A stretch of DNA of 64,000 bases from positions 18,846,694-18,910,693 of the forward strand of contig CM038703.1 in NCBI GenBank assembly GCA_021613375.1. The letters are read 5' to 3'. The stretch comes from Megaleporinus macrocephalus. Taxonomy: Eukaryota; Chordata; Actinopteri; Characiformes; Anostomidae. This document shows, piece by piece, positions 1 through 12,960 of the stretch. The position numbers were made by a program, and so were the translations under genes. A model generated the notes under the pieces. That model saw only the letters and a program-made list of their open reading frames with translations. It did no database searches and was not told the DNA's origin. How positions within the stretch are numbered: the first letter of the stretch is position 1; the number at the start of each line of letters is the position of its first letter.

Positions 1-540
1 TTGACAACGGTTTGTCAAACTAAACCAAAACCAATGTGATATCAGTCACAGAAACATGTCGGCATTCATTGTGTTATTTTCCGTTACGAGGTTTCTCAGG
101 ATTCTTTTTTGATGACATTCTGTGCTGTACAGGTAGGTTATTTTTAAGCTGTTGTTTTTTTTTGCTGTTGGCAAAGTGGCGAGGCTCACTCCATCACTCA
201 TACAGAACTTGGCCATTCCCAGATGATCTTGTCATATCCAAGATGGAGTCATTAAGTCTTAAATCACTCCTGCTCTAACTTTTTTTGAATATTTTTATTA
301 AAAAAAAAAAGGTCAAAATATATTTACACATCACTGGTTTTTGCTTTTTCTTGCAATTTGCTTAGTGTACAAATCTTTTTAGGAACTGATTTTATATACA
401 AATGATCTATATTCCCTCTGTTCTGCATTGTGCTCTTGACTGTCTAAGGTAGGTATTATTGAGCACTGACTCATTTTAGGCACAGGCAAGAAGCCTGCAA
501 AAGTGGTTAAAGTTAAAAACTAGGCAAGTCATTACAGCGG
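1..540. other. Intron sequence, no gene
   Basis: AT-rich, with an A run at 301-310. Nothing recognisable. Confidence 0.7.
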
Positions 541-960
541 GAGGTGGATGACCTCAGCCTATGACTGCACTCACGAGCGGTGCAAGAATCTCCCTGCTGG
601 TCTGGCCGCGATCAATCCGAGCTTTCAGGTATTTAATGGCTCCTGCAGAGAGAAGAAGGGCAGTGATGGCTCGGATGTGAAAGCTCCCTGCATTAGCCTT
701 TCAACGCTGGGCCAAGAAGGAGCTGTCTGGGGCAGGGCTAGGAGGTGGGAGAGGAGGTGGAGGAGTGCCTCCCGGGCTGCTATAATGTAATTCCTGTAGC
801 GTTTCCCTCCATCTGTAATTAATTCTCAATTAAAGTGAGCAGCGTAGCGCCCTGACACCAGAGACAGGCTGGGGAGGGGGGCTTCAGAGTCTCATTAGTA
901 GATTTACATTGATCTGATACAACTGCTCAATAACAAAGAAGGAAGACGTCCTCAACTCTA
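541..960. promoter_or_regulatory. GC-richer block, candidate conserved non-coding element
   Basis: Composition rises sharply above the flanks, with CCGCGATCAATCC, CTCCATCTGTAATTAATTCT and AGCGTAGCGCCCTGACACC. No frame looks coding. The function is unknown. Confidence 0.25.
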
Positions 961-2499
961 TTTTTCACCGTAGAAAAAAAGGGGACGAGATAAACACTCG
1001 GAAGCCAATGTCGAAGAAGACGTCTAGCTCGGAGCGTGGGCGAACAGCCACAGATGGGCACCAGTGCTTTTAATGCAGATGAATGGGAGAGCTCGCAAGG
1101 TACCAGGATGATTAAATGGGTTTTAGAATGTCACTATAAGGTGAAAGGCACTCAGTAGTTCTGCATTTGTACTCAGCTACAACAGGCTTGACACTTCATG
1201 ATTGCTGTTCTTCACAATGGCTTTCATTCACTGGAACTCTAAGATACACATCACCTTTGTATTCCGCTGTATAATTTGTCACAAAAAGCATGTTTCATGC
1301 TAGCAGTACAGAGCGCTGAGAAGTCTCACCTGTCCATTATGCAAAACAACTGTGAAATATTGCAAATTGCATTTGCTGTCTGCCTTGTAGCGTGCTAATG
1401 GGCGACTGCAGCTAGCGTGACAATGAAAGTCAGGCAGGGACAGAAATACAAACAGGATCTCACACAGACACAGCTGATTTTCCAAACACGTCAATGGCAT
1501 AAAATTAACTCAAGGCTATATCTATCAGGATAACTGCTTAGCATATGAACTTGCAAGTAAAGAACACCTTCATGTTTCTAATGATCTTGTAATGTGCCTT
1601 GTGACAAACACCCACTCACAAAAGCTTATAGGCTTTACTGTACACAGCTGTTAAATGCTGCATTTATGAGGGCAATGCATTTAATGCAAGACCAACAACT
1701 CAGACATCCGAATACAACCATTTCGATAATGCACCTGCAGGCTCAGACCTGAGTGCTCCACTACTTATTATAGTAGTTTGGACATTCTAACAATCCCACT
1801 ATCTTGTGCTTTTAGCGAACACGGCCCTAATTGCTGTAGCTTTTACATCATCTGTAAGGCATTAATATGTTGTTGTGTGGAAGGGCACAAACACTCTGAC
1901 TGCACTCGTGCACTAACCCACTACATGATTGAGACAAAACTTAAAAATAAATGGCTATGCTTATCTTTCAAATCCTTTACCTCAGACATGGGATTCCTTT
2001 CAACATGCAGCAGCGTTATTAAGCAGAATCACTCATCCGTTTCTTCTTTTGTGATATAATTCAGCTAAGGTGATTGAAACTCATGCTTATTCCCCCAAAT
2101 TCATTATTTTTTTATTATGATTATTTTAGACTTATCCTTTGAGACTTTTCACTTTTCATAAATATATAAATTTCATAAATATATAAATTCTAAAGCAATC
2201 TAATCATAGATAATACTGACGTCCTTTTTATGCAAGTAACTACGCAATAACGATCGCTGTGCATGTTTGTGAATATCGGACATCACATAGAGGATGAAAA
2301 ACTATACAGCCAAAATCATGATTAGCAAAGCTTACAAACTGTCAGCTGTTTACAATAAACCAATCAAACAAGAACAGTTTACAACAACTTAACACAACTA
2401 ATATAATAATATAAGAATTTCTCCAAACTCTACACAAAATGTCAACCATTCACTGTCCTGAATAGAATCTCTCATGATACACATTTGCAAATTAAGTGC
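961..2499. other. Intron sequence, no gene
   Basis: AT-rich. A 20-bp CATAAATATATAAATTT-type doublet occurs at about 2157-2190. Nothing else is recognisable. Confidence 0.7.
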
Positions 2500-2867
2500 T
2501 GTCTCAAGCACACCAGATGTAACTAATCAAGGGCTTCATTAGGGCTTCAGGGGATCAGGGGTGTCTGGGATAAAACATATCAAATACCTGGACTGGCTAG
2601 GGCTTTGTTACCTATGACCACTGATTGATGTCTAGGTCAACTGAATTGTCCAAAAAGTTGAGAGAAGAAATTGTTGCCTTGCACAAACAAGGAAAAGGAT
2701 ACAAAAAGATAGATACTTCCAACTTCGTGGAAGCCCCAAAAACTGAAAAGCCTAATCAATAGAGTACAGCAAAGCCTGGTTTAGCCCAAAGGGAGGGCCA
2801 ACTCCATATCAATACCCATGGTTTTGGAATAGGATGTTCAAAAGGCTTATATACGTGTAATGCTGTG
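2500..2867 (+). mobile_element. Mosaic Tc1-like transposon fragment
   Basis: At about 2655-2715 the sequence translates LREEIVALHKQGKGYKKID, the N-terminal helix-turn-helix start of Tc1-like transposases. From about 2790 the sequence CCAACTCCATATCAATACCC and the following TTTTGGAATAGGATGTTC match the 3' segment common to a Tc1-like family. The middle of the transposase is absent, and the terminal inverted repeats are not seen. Boundaries are approximate. Confidence 0.65.
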
Positions 2868-5639
2868 TATTTCCTTCTCTTATTTTTTGCCATGTTATGG
2901 CTTCTACATGATCAAAAGATTTTGAAAGAATATTTTTTAATGGAACATTTTGAGGAAAGCATCTGTGCTCCACATATAGTAACACCATCACTGGCTGGTA
3001 ACACTTTCATTCATGCACTGGCTTCAAGCTGACAAGAATAGGTAAGTTCACATATTTGTTCAAACAGTCCGAAACGGACGGATATTTTAACTTGGGCGCC
3101 CATTTCAGATATACAGCATTTAGAATGCTTATCAACAAATGCACTGCCTCTGCATATTTCTTTATCCTAATTTAATTTAATCCTCCATACAGGCAATTGC
3201 ACAGAAAACATGACCTACTTTTGCACACTTTAAAGTCCCTCACTGTGGCTACCCTTTCTTAGCAGTGGGAAACTTTCCCTTGAGCTTTGCTGAAACTTTC
3301 ATTTTAGCTGCGATATGTGTCAAACTAGCATGTCCTAAACATCCTATCGCATAGACAGGTGATCGTTCAATTCAGTACTGAAAAGAAAAGAACCTCTGTC
3401 TGCAATGATATGCTGTCTTGGCAGAAAAAATGCTCATCATGGGATGACCCAGTCTTTGTGGAACTTGGGCGCTGCGAGGTGTAATTAAGTCCATCCCAAC
3501 AAACAATTTTCCCGGCATCACTATGAACAACAGTGTTTACCTAAATCATTGTAATCTTTGCACATTATCCCTCCAAAACATGTGATTAAAGGTTTCTGCT
3601 GTGACAGTAGCAAAGTCTCCCCCCCTCGCAATTCAAAATCACCAGAACTAAGAGCTTTTCGGAAGCTGCTGCCAAACAAGGAGGTTGAAGAAGAAGAAGA
3701 AGAAGATGCAGCTTAACCACTGCCAACGTAACAACTGGTGGTTGCTGGCGGCTCCTGACTGGTTAGAGACATCTATGTCACGAAGAAAGTGGTGGAAGAA
3801 AAACACTGTTGGCCTGAGGGGAACTGTCCAAGTGCTTTCCAGAGAGATTTTTAAACATATGCAAAGGTATCTGGTACAATCAGTCAACATCAGGTAGGAT
3901 GCATTGAGCTCCCACAGAAAACGTGCCAGTTTAGAGTGTGAAGCACAGCCAAAGCCACATACGCACTTGATTCACATTAATAGTGCCAGTTTGATTCTGA
4001 GACAAGTAAACTGACGTGGGTGTGATTAAAGGGAGGTGTTTAATTTTTCATGTACTAAATAAAAGCATCAGGCTTATTCACATGGGAAACCCAAATAAAT
4101 ATATTACTTGCCAAAAAGTGGGAAAATAATTTTTATCAGTTAATTACAACTACAGTAAAATAAAAAACCTAAAAATCGATTTATTTGGTCAATAAGTATA
4201 TATCTGCTCAGACACAAATGAAATAATAAATATTCAATAAGTAGTAATTTTATGTATGTCAATGTGTTTGTTTAACCATTCCCAAACCTCTTCCTGCGGA
4301 AGACTGGAATTATATGCAGTTGCTATCCAGTATTTGCAGTACTTAATTAAATCATTTTAGGTGTGCTGGTGATAGAACTGAACAAACTCATGTGAAGGTT
4401 TGAGGCCTCAAGGTAACATCTGAAACAAAACTTCTTCAACTAGCTCACAAGATAAGCTTAACCTGTATTTATGTTGATTTATTCTAGTGTTGATTTAAAT
4501 TCTCACATTTCACATTTCTCACAAAAACAAACTTCCTGCCAGCGTAAATGGCTTCAAATCATATGCCTAGGTGCAAGACTTTTGCACAGCACTGTATCTG
4601 CCAATGCAGACACATAAACATTTATAAAATGTTAAAATAAATATTAAATAAATTGAGAGGAAATCCACCTGTATCAGCATCACAGAGAAATATAAACTAT
4701 TAAATAAAACAGCAGCCCAGCATCGCTTTAACATTCTGCTCTTCTGGTGTAAATCAGTATGCCATCAAATATCAATGTCAAATCTAAATATCAGCAGATA
4801 CTATGATTTTGATATCATCATGTATGCAATATATATTCAATAGTGGTTAGCATTTCTGTTCATTTCAGCTTTACAGCAATAAATAGCAAATTTTAGACAA
4901 CACTATAGCTGATTACATTACATACACAAGCAATTAGATCAATAGAATGGTGAGAACAGTGTTAGGAGGGTGTCTAATGTTTAAGTAGCAGTGTGCTCAG
5001 AGCTAGGTGCAAACCCTGGTCTCCCATGTATAAAGCATGTGACATAACAAGGCAGACACATGCACACAGCTAAAAAATATGCTATCCATAACAGCTGAAC
5101 TTTATTATTTTTTTCAGTTATTTATCTATTTATCCTAGTCAGAGACACCCTATTTTTCAATCTACTGGTTATTTGTCGAGCAAACAGTTCGATTTCTAAA
5201 GTTCTATTCAACACAATCCATGATATTACTCAAAGCGTTAAGCATAAAGCTCCAAAAAACGTGCAGCTCTGAAAACTGGAACACACTACACTATTGGCTT
5301 TGTTATCCTACCTCAGATGGCCGATTAGCCAAGCTGTCTGAAATGGCGGACAGAGAGAGCAAGCTTGAACTGGAACAAGTAAAACAATCCATGCATGTAT
5401 CTCCTGGGAGCACTGCAGTTTTGCAGCAGAGTACACTAATGATGGGCAAAGAGTGGTAGACCAAATGATGTCAGCGGGGCAACACTGTTTAGTGCAAAGA
5501 TCAAAGACCCATGTTCACACCTCATCGATCCTAACTTAAATTGTGAAGACCTCACACAAACCTTACAGTTTCCAGAGTCAGGATAAAATGCGAAGCTGAA
5601 GTTTGAAGTTCGAAGTTGAAGCTAGTAATTCAATGTTCC
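2868..5639. other. Intron sequence with minor repeat traces
   Basis: A GAAGAAGAAGAAGAAG run lies near 3686. CAAGACTTTTGCACAGCACTGTA near 4574 resembles a lone Tc1-like terminus (only the core is conserved). TAGGTGCAAACCCTGGTCTC near 5005 is weakly B-box-like. There is no coding signal. Confidence 0.55.
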
Positions 5640-5960
5640 ATTCAAGATTCAAGAGTTTTATTGTCATGTGTAGAGCAGAACAGACAGTTACACTGTATAA
5701 TGAAATTCTTACTTTGCTGTTCCTCCATTCACCAATAGATAAAGATAACAAATAAAAGAAATAATAAAAAATATATACAAAAATATACAAAGTATAATAA
5801 TATAGGTTGAAGTAAATAATAGTATTTTTATAGTTAAAGAATAAAAAATAAAAGTTATGTGTGCTTTTATGTGCAAGTATGAAGAGCAGCAGCCATAAAG
5901 TGCAAGTTGCAAGTAACAAATGTAAACAGCAGTACAGTGAGTGTAAGGTGCAGTTAAAAT
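5640..5960. repeat. Teleost interspersed repeat of unclassified type
   Basis: ATTCAAGAGTTTTATTGTCA at 5647 and TGAAATTCTTACTTTGCTGT near 5700 are recurrent in fish genomes in my memory. An AT-rich central part follows, then a TGTGCAAGT/GTGCAAGTTGCAAGT-type tail. I cannot assign a superfamily. Confidence 0.55.
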
Positions 5961-7189
5961 CAGACCAGTTAAAACCAGTTCAGATAGGAACTGTTCTATA
6001 ACACCTTAAACAGAACAGTATTTACAGACAACTGACAACTGTACAGAACGTAACTGCTGCTTTGAAACATGAGTCGCTGCAGCTACTTCTTCTTACAGGA
6101 TTCATTCTAGAATGGCTCTGTAATTGTGGGACTGCCATATCCTTATACTCCCAAGTCTCCTTAGAGTCCATAAGATATATAAATACTTACAATAATTTTT
6201 ATGTTTGATTTCTAAATGTAGTGTAACCAATGTTTCGGCTTTTATTCTTATTTTAATATGTTTTACACACTTTCTGCATTTTATATGTGGCTTATGGTAT
6301 TAACTTCATTTAAATTCAAAAAGTACAATAATGTGGCACCGCAAAAAGTTAAAATTCTATATTAGTGCGTCCTTAATGATAGGTATTAGCACTTCACAAG
6401 AACATCATTAATCAGACCCACACAAATGAACTCTGATCTAATGATTAGTTAATCTTTTTGAAAGCATGTTCTCTGAAATCACAATCGAGCCACAGCTGGA
6501 CCACTGAATATTTGGCTCAGTCATATACTGCCTGCAACAACAACCAGCAAAGCAAGCAAGACAAACAGGCTGGAGAGCCACCATCCGTGATTGATGCTTT
6601 ATCATATTTAGCAATGTCCACCTCAAGCTAGAGCCTAAAACTTAATACTTTATGCTTCTCTCACCACATAAAGAAAACCTAGAGGGCAAGGACACATTCA
6701 TTAGGCATTGCTGGTGGACAATCCAAACCAAACCAGCATTCTCTCCCCCTGGAAGGAAGAGAATGGAGCTGATTAAAAGGTTCAGGTTCAGAGCTCAGCA
6801 CTGCACTGGCCTCCAGCCACAGAGCTGACTTCAGGTGCACAAAGCAAAGAGCTGCCATCTATCTCTACAGGCTAAACTCTGCAGGGCTCGGCTATCACAC
6901 CTGCTCCTGCAGAACCGTAGTGTGGACACACATGCAACACCCAAACATATCAGAACCTTCCACAACGCTTCCTCTAAATCAATTATAAAATTGATTACCT
7001 GGAGGTCTGCTCTCAGCCAGCATGCGCCTTGGTAAACATTGATACTTAGAAGGTATCCAATACAAAGCTTAGCTGGAATTTCCAAAGGTCTGGGGTCAGA
7101 ACCAGTGTGCACATGTGGAATTCCAAATCAGCAGTTTGTGTTTATTAGGAAGAAAAACAATGCCTTAACACCAGCATTAAAAGCCTTAG
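5961..7189. other. Intron sequence, no gene
   Basis: AT-rich to mixed. The block at about 6750-7030 is slightly GC-richer without recognisable content. Confidence 0.65.
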
Positions 7190-7360
7190 AAGTTTGTTTA
7201 ACCATTATTGACCTTTAATTATATTTGTCTTAAGAAGTGGTTGCAATTCCACAGATTAATTATTCATGAGTTCTAATGCATGCATTATTCACTGGTCTAT
7301 TTGCATGACAAATGGACCTCGCAATTAATTGCGATGCTTAATAGTTAATGGAGAATCTGT
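7190..7360. promoter_or_regulatory. Candidate intronic enhancer with SOX-OCT-like composite and homeodomain sites
   Basis: On the minus strand, 7299-7314 reads CATTTGTCATGCAAAT: a perfect octamer half (ATGCAAAT) preceded at one-base spacing by ATTTGT, one mismatch from the SOX core CTTTGT/CATTGT. Nearby are ATTAATTATTCATG, GCAATTAATTGCG and GTTAATGG, which are homeodomain-type sites. Motif presence is seen directly; activity is inferred. Confidence 0.35.
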
Positions 7361-8929
7361 TAAAGTTGAGCGATCTGTTGCTAAAAAAGGCCCTATCAAA
7401 AAAATTATGGCTCTTAGATGGAGAACGCAGCTTGAGTTTTCTGATTAGATGTCGTCAGAATAGACAGAAAGAGTCCCTGACCGGAATACTCACATCAGCA
7501 CTAAACAAAGCGAGGGGAGAGAATTCCATATGCTGATAAAATCATGCACCAAGGATTCTGCAACAAGGGCAAAAATGTTGGGCATATTAAAAAAACAAAA
7601 AAACAAAAAAACAAGGGGCCACTATAATGCATTCTCAACAAACAAGCCACTGGTGGACAGCAAAGCCTGACATTTCCAAATGCATGTGTTACAGGTTCAT
7701 CGCAATGTAATGTACGCAAAACAAGATTTTAGCATATCTTTTTCAACATTTCTGCATAATGAGGCGATTAAGGTGGTTCGATGTAAAACAAACATAATGA
7801 GTCAGAATCATTCATAGCAGTGGTGTTATGAACTAGACGTGCAATGTGTGAAATGCCTCTAAAATGTTTGTGAAAAACCTGAAATTCATACAGGGTGTGG
7901 CAAAATCCCTGTTTTTGCTAGTACAGAAGCATCTAAATGATAACGCAATATTTGGTGTATAAATATGTCATTCTAAGAAATATGTCTGTGTTTGTTTAGT
8001 TCACTATTTCTTCTTTCTAATTTTAATTTTAGCAATATTTGGTCTGGTCAGTAGGGGGAGCAGTGCACTTGATCAGCCATTGGCTCACAAGCTGGCATTT
8101 TACTGGTTAAAATAGGTCATGCATCAATAAAATAATTGTAAATGACATACTTGCTTAAATCTCAGCTTGTTTTTACATTGTGTGAAAGTTTCATACATCG
8201 ATCCAGTTTAATGACTATGGATCTTTTTTTGTCAGATTAATTCAAATTTCAATGTTCAAGTTTATCTTTGTCTTTCAGAAAGTTTATGAAATTTACAGTC
8301 AAGTGAGTTGAATAGTACATTGAAGGTAGCTGGTTTCAACATGTACGCATTAGGAATACTGGTCCAACGTTTGTTTTAAAGTAACATGGGGTGTAGGTAA
8401 GTGTTTTCCAGCCTGCTATTGCTCAGTTGCTCAGGAAAATTGAAATTATTCAAAGCCTTAAAACTGAAATTGTGTACTTTTCAATGTGGCGAAAAACAAA
8501 TGAAAGAATTCTAGAAAACAAATGACAACACAAGTGTACCAAAAGTAATTTTGATCTCTGTATAAAAACTACTCTGATAGTTTTGGCCAGTAAATAAAAT
8601 GACCAGGTGCGATGGTTCATAAAGCCACCACAGTAAAAAAATAAGCAAGCTTCCCTATTCTGAACCATTTTACATCCGCTCTGAATTAGTTTGTTTAAAT
8701 CTCAATGATTGAATAGCAGATTAAATTTTGAAATTCAGACATAGTCAACAGTCAGACTGCTTGTGGCCAGTCAAGAGACATCTCTTTATATTTTTGTGGG
8801 GGGAATTATGCTCTCAACAGGTGTCAAGTTGTGCTGATGAGCTTTTCGTCAGTAGAAAAGTCAGTGCTTCATAATGGGTTGACATTTCCCACTCCACTTC
8901 AGGGCTAAATTAATCTGCCTCGCCCACAA
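7361..8929. other. Intron sequence, no gene
   Basis: It contains an AAAAAACAAAAAAACAAAAAAAC simple stretch near 7590 and the CTCF-like site listed separately. Nothing else is seen. Confidence 0.65.
8047..8062 (+). promoter_or_regulatory. CTCF-like motif
   Basis: TCAGTAGGGGGAGC agrees with the CTCF core CCASYAGRKGGCRS at 12 of 14 positions. A single motif of this kind is weak evidence. Confidence 0.25.
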
Positions 8930-9300
8930 TGGGCTGCTGATGGTGCTGCGCGCACTGTCTGCGTCTTCCCCTCCGACACGTTGGGCTTTCCACACACTCC
9001 TTACAACAGACTTGGAGTGTTTCAATATGTCACACATGAAATCTCGAGCTTGATCTTCCTTTTCAGAGCAGATTGCTTTCTGTCTGCCCACACACTTCTG
9101 TCGGCCGCCATCACCGAGACGGCCGCGCGCGTCTCCACACATGAAATGGGGGACGGGGAGAGAGTGCAGCGCATAAAAGGCTTGACTGACAGAGCCTCTC
9201 GCGCGCAGAAAGCCGGGATAAGGGATAAACACGCTGAAGATAGATATCTTCCACCTCTCGTTTTGCGCCCCCCCAAACCCTTCTTTTATTTGTGACTCCA
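8930..9300 (+). promoter_or_regulatory. CpG-dense block with TATA-like box, candidate intronic promoter or enhancer
   Basis: CpG dinucleotides are clustered (CTGCGCGCACTGTCTGCG, GGCCGCGCGCGTC, CTCTCGCGCGCAG) in a window otherwise poor in CpG. CATAAAAGG at 9172-9180 on the plus strand resembles a TATA box. Overlapping reading frames on both strands (up to 161 codons) look like a by-product of base composition and match no family I know. Confidence 0.35.
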
Positions 9301-9779
9301 ACAAACACCGTGGAGCTTCACACACGCACACAGTCAGCCAGTTCAATCCAGATCAATTTTTTTCACTCCCAAATGCAGCCAGTCAACTGGGCAGTCTTTG
9401 GCGACACCTGTAATGCTTGCTGAAAGAATGGGCGTCGGGGGTGCTCGACTGCATAGAAAATGCTTCCTCATTCATAGATTATCCTGAGGCTTAAGTTGAA
9501 CCAAGACAAGGGTCATGAGAGTTTTAGGCCAAATACATTCTGAGTTTTGTATGAAGTTGTGGTGAGACGGTAAAGCGATCTTGCATCATAGCATATGCAA
9601 AATATATATATTTTTAATTGCTCTTCATTATATTAACCAATCATTATGACAACCGCTAAAAAGTTTCATTAACAATCCTACAAAAAAGCTAAGAAAAAAG
9701 GTTGGTTGGAGCGATGGCAGAGAAGGATCACTTCTGCCCTTTTTTCCTCTAAACAATCTATAAATGGATGTTTTTGAAA

Positions 9780-10494
9780 GTTTTGTAAATGCTAAAGCAT
9801 TAAGACTTCCCTTTACTGGAACTAAGGGGCCTAGGCTGACCTCTGAAAACCAGCCCCATACCAATATCCCTATTCCACAAAACGCTACAGTCAACAAAAT
9901 GTAGGCAGACAGGTAAAGTTCTCCTGGCATTCACCAAACCCAGACTCGTCCTTTAGACTGCCAGCTGGAGAAGCGTGATTCATCACTCCACAGAACATGT
10001 TTCCACTGCTCCAGAGTCCAGGGGTGTTGTGCTTTACACCACTCCATCGAACACTTGCCATTGTGTAGGGTTTGCATGCAGCTGCTCAGCTATGGAAACC
10101 AACGCTGTGAAGCTCCCAAAACAGTTTTTGTGCTGATGTTAATGCCGGAGGAGGTTTGTAACTCTGCTGTTACTGAGTCAGCAGAGCCTTGTTACCTTTA
10201 TGCACTATGCACCTCATCACTCAATAACCCCGCTCTGTAACTGAGTTACTGTGGTTCCGCTTTTCAATAATATCACTCACAGCTGATCATGGAATATCTG
10301 TTGCACTGGTGGCATCGTATAATAGTAACATGCTTATATTCAGTGGGCTCTTAAGAATATTTCATTTTTTCACAAATGCTTGTAAAGGCAGACTGCATGG
10401 CTTCATTTTATAGAACTGTGGCAACAGGATTGAATACAACACCTGAATTCTGTGATTAAGAAGTGTTTCTCAACATTTTTGTCCATATAGTGTA
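9780..10494 (-). mobile_element. Truncated Tc1/mariner-like transposon relic
   Basis: The terminal end CATATAGTGTA lies at 10484-10494 and the body reads on the minus strand. Segments correspond to the helix-turn-helix region (about 10050-10320), WKHVLWSDESRFS with the first catalytic aspartate (about 9970-10005), and WGWFSEVSLGPLVPVKGSLN (about 9790-9845). It stops before the second catalytic aspartate at about 9780, so the 3' part and second inverted terminus are missing. Many indels break the frame. This is a very common transposon family in teleost genomes. Confidence 0.85.
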
Positions 10495-12059
10495 AATGTA
10501 AGCCTTCTTATGAACAAATGTAGGTATTTTTAAAAAATAAAGAACCTCCATATGAAGATTTTAAACCAATTGCACTGTACCTCTGCTTTAAAAGGCCATG
10601 TGACTCCAACAAGTGGGATATAGGAAGGATGGATGGATGTGCTTTGCAAACCACTGCTGGGAAAACTACATTTTTGTCAGCACATTGTGAGGGGGCCCAT
10701 TTTTACTCAATATAAGTGTTAATATAATAATAATTTTAATTTTGAGGTCTAAAAAACAGATTCACTTTGCTTCAATTTGCCCTCAAACGAGTTTGAGCTC
10801 CTGTGTCTTGGGTCTTTAAGTCCCGCCTTCTGAAGGACCCAGTGTGTTCTGACTGGCCAGCTTATCTACTGTGTTCTGACTGGTAAACTGCCAGAGTGGT
10901 GGCATCCTGTTACAAGCTCCACCACCATGTGGCTATTCTTATAATGGCATTGCATCTGCCATATCAGTTTTAGCCAGAGTTTGATTCGGTATGTGTGAGA
11001 CCTGATTAACTTTTGCAAGTTGGATTGGAGCAGAACAATTCAGAGTGATATGTTTTACTTTTTTAGCTCTGTGTGTGTTAGCTCTGTTTGAAGGCGTTGC
11101 AAGCTTTCTGGGAGATAATAAAGAGTGTGTTCATGATGATATCACTTTGCAACAGAGAACAAGGCTAGAATTCTAACATGGCATTAGAAAAGTGATTTCT
11201 GTGTGAGTGCCTCCCTGGTGTTTTAGTTAAGCGTTATAATTGTGCAGACTGTTGACATGAACAAAAAGATACATGATACACTGAAAGAACAGGAAAGCAA
11301 AACAGGTGCCCTTTAATTTCAAATGACATTTATATATTTCAATGTGTGGAAGGTCACACTGTTAGGTCACACTGATCAAGCATAGTTTTTGTGTAAATGA
11401 TCTGCAAGAGCTGCTATTTTTTAATTATATCCCAATTTAAAAACATTTCATGTAAATCATAGTCACAGCACTGATCAGAAGATAGATATTAGATGTTAGA
11501 CATTTTGGCCAAATTGTTCAGCTGTTGGCACATCACCTTATGATGAGGAAAAATGACCTTGCTTAGAATCCTTCCTCTCGTTCTGACGAGGCAGCCACCG
11601 TCACTCTTTCAATATGACAATCCTCTGATTTCCCTTTGGCAATTAATGAATAATAAAACATTTTTTTTTTCTAATTCCTCTCTAAATTATTTGTACTGCT
11701 GAAGCCCAAACTTACAGCCCTACATGAATTTTAAACTGGTGCCTCCTGACTCAATTAAAGCATGCTCCAATTTCTCTTTAGATTCATTGGGATTTTTGCC
11801 AGCGTTCTGAAAAAGCTCATCCAACCTGCAAACAGTTGCTATGAAAGAACATTCAGAATTTTTTATTTCTAAAACCACACGATATAAGTGTGGTGAGAAA
11901 CATCTGTGGTAATGTGTAATTGGATAGTAAAGTTCAGGGGCATTCTCTAATTGTAAATTACTGAGATAGCAACCGTCTGAAACATAATACAAGTCCTCTC
12001 ACACCACACCCAAAGGGCTGCACACAATCCAAACTTTTCTTTATCTCAGTCCACCTAAC
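10495..12059. other. Intron sequence, no gene
   Basis: GGAAGGATGGATGGATG near 10624 may be the end of an L2-like tail. The remainder is AT-rich and featureless. Confidence 0.6.
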
Positions 12060-12960
12060 TAGTTTCCTGCCAGGCAGCGAGCCTGACTTTGGAATGCTGC
12101 GGCGGGTGTGAGGGAAGCAGAGCGAAAGAGATCAGGCCGAGCTATTCATCCGCGCTTTTGATTACTTTTTCTCATATCTCTCTCTTCCATTTTCCCAGCT
12201 TGTGTTTTTGTTGCTTATTGGGAGTGAAGTTGCAGCATGCCTCCAGTCCAGACACTTCTCTCCATCATCGATGCGACCGTGTGCAGCGCTTTCTCCTCTA
12301 AAGAAGTCAAGATGTATCATCCTATGCAATGACAAACTTGCTGCATTATTCTGCTGGAGAAAGTGTGAAAGTAAAATGTGACAGGAGTGGGGTGGGGGGG
12401 TCAATATGAGCATGTGTGTGTGGTGGTGGGGTGCCGTTCCCTCTCTGCTCCTTTTATAGTTGATTGTCGCTCCATGGCAACCTGCTGCTCCTGCCACTGA
12501 AGCTTGCAGTAAAAAAAAGGAAAAAAAAAAAGAAACAAAACTCAGCTCCTTTTCAGACACCATGCGCCCGTGAGAGCTTTTAATCAAAAGCAACTTTCAT
12601 TTTCATTGCTGAGAGTGGGACTGTGCCTTGAAGGAAGGGAGACGCAGGCGCTTTTGTGCTAACTATAATCCTGTCTGGAATCTCTGGGCTCCTTTACTCC
12701 TGCAGTGACAACACACTCATTTATTTAAGGGGTAGGGGTACGCAGGGTGGGGGGAGGAGGAGTGGACGAAGACGGATGTAAGTCGGGGCCTTGAGGGGAA
12801 AGCAGGCTCACCCTGCGGATTCCTCGGCTGACTGATGGCGCTTCTCAATAATTAACTTCATAAAGGAAGCCCTCCCAGCAAGCAGGTGCATTAGGACCGG
12901 GCCACACAGCCCGCCGCTATTGGATTAAATCAGCCTACGTCATTTGTCACCAAACTCTCT
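12060..12960. promoter_or_regulatory. GC-richer block with G-runs, candidate regulatory element
   Basis: It contains CCGCCGCTATTGGATTAAAT (inverted CCAAT), CTACGTCATTTGTCAC (CRE half-site) and a G-run cluster at 12729-12757. Its composition differs from the AT-rich intron around it. The 143-codon minus-strand frame is of low complexity and is rejected. Confidence 0.3.
12729..12757 (+). other. Potential G-quadruplex
   Basis: GGGG-TA-GGGG-TACGCA-GGG-T-GGGGGG meets the four-run rule with short loops on the plus strand, which is the template strand of sdk1. Confidence 0.6.

Noticed and set aside
8861..9346. 161-codon minus-strand frame
   Set aside because: It overlaps a plus-strand frame of 104 codons in a CpG-rich stretch; composition is low-constraint and no family is recognised.
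12162..12593. 143-codon minus-strand frame
   Set aside because: Contains low-complexity stretches (SFFFSFFLL, PHHHTHMLI) from simple repeats and has no domain.
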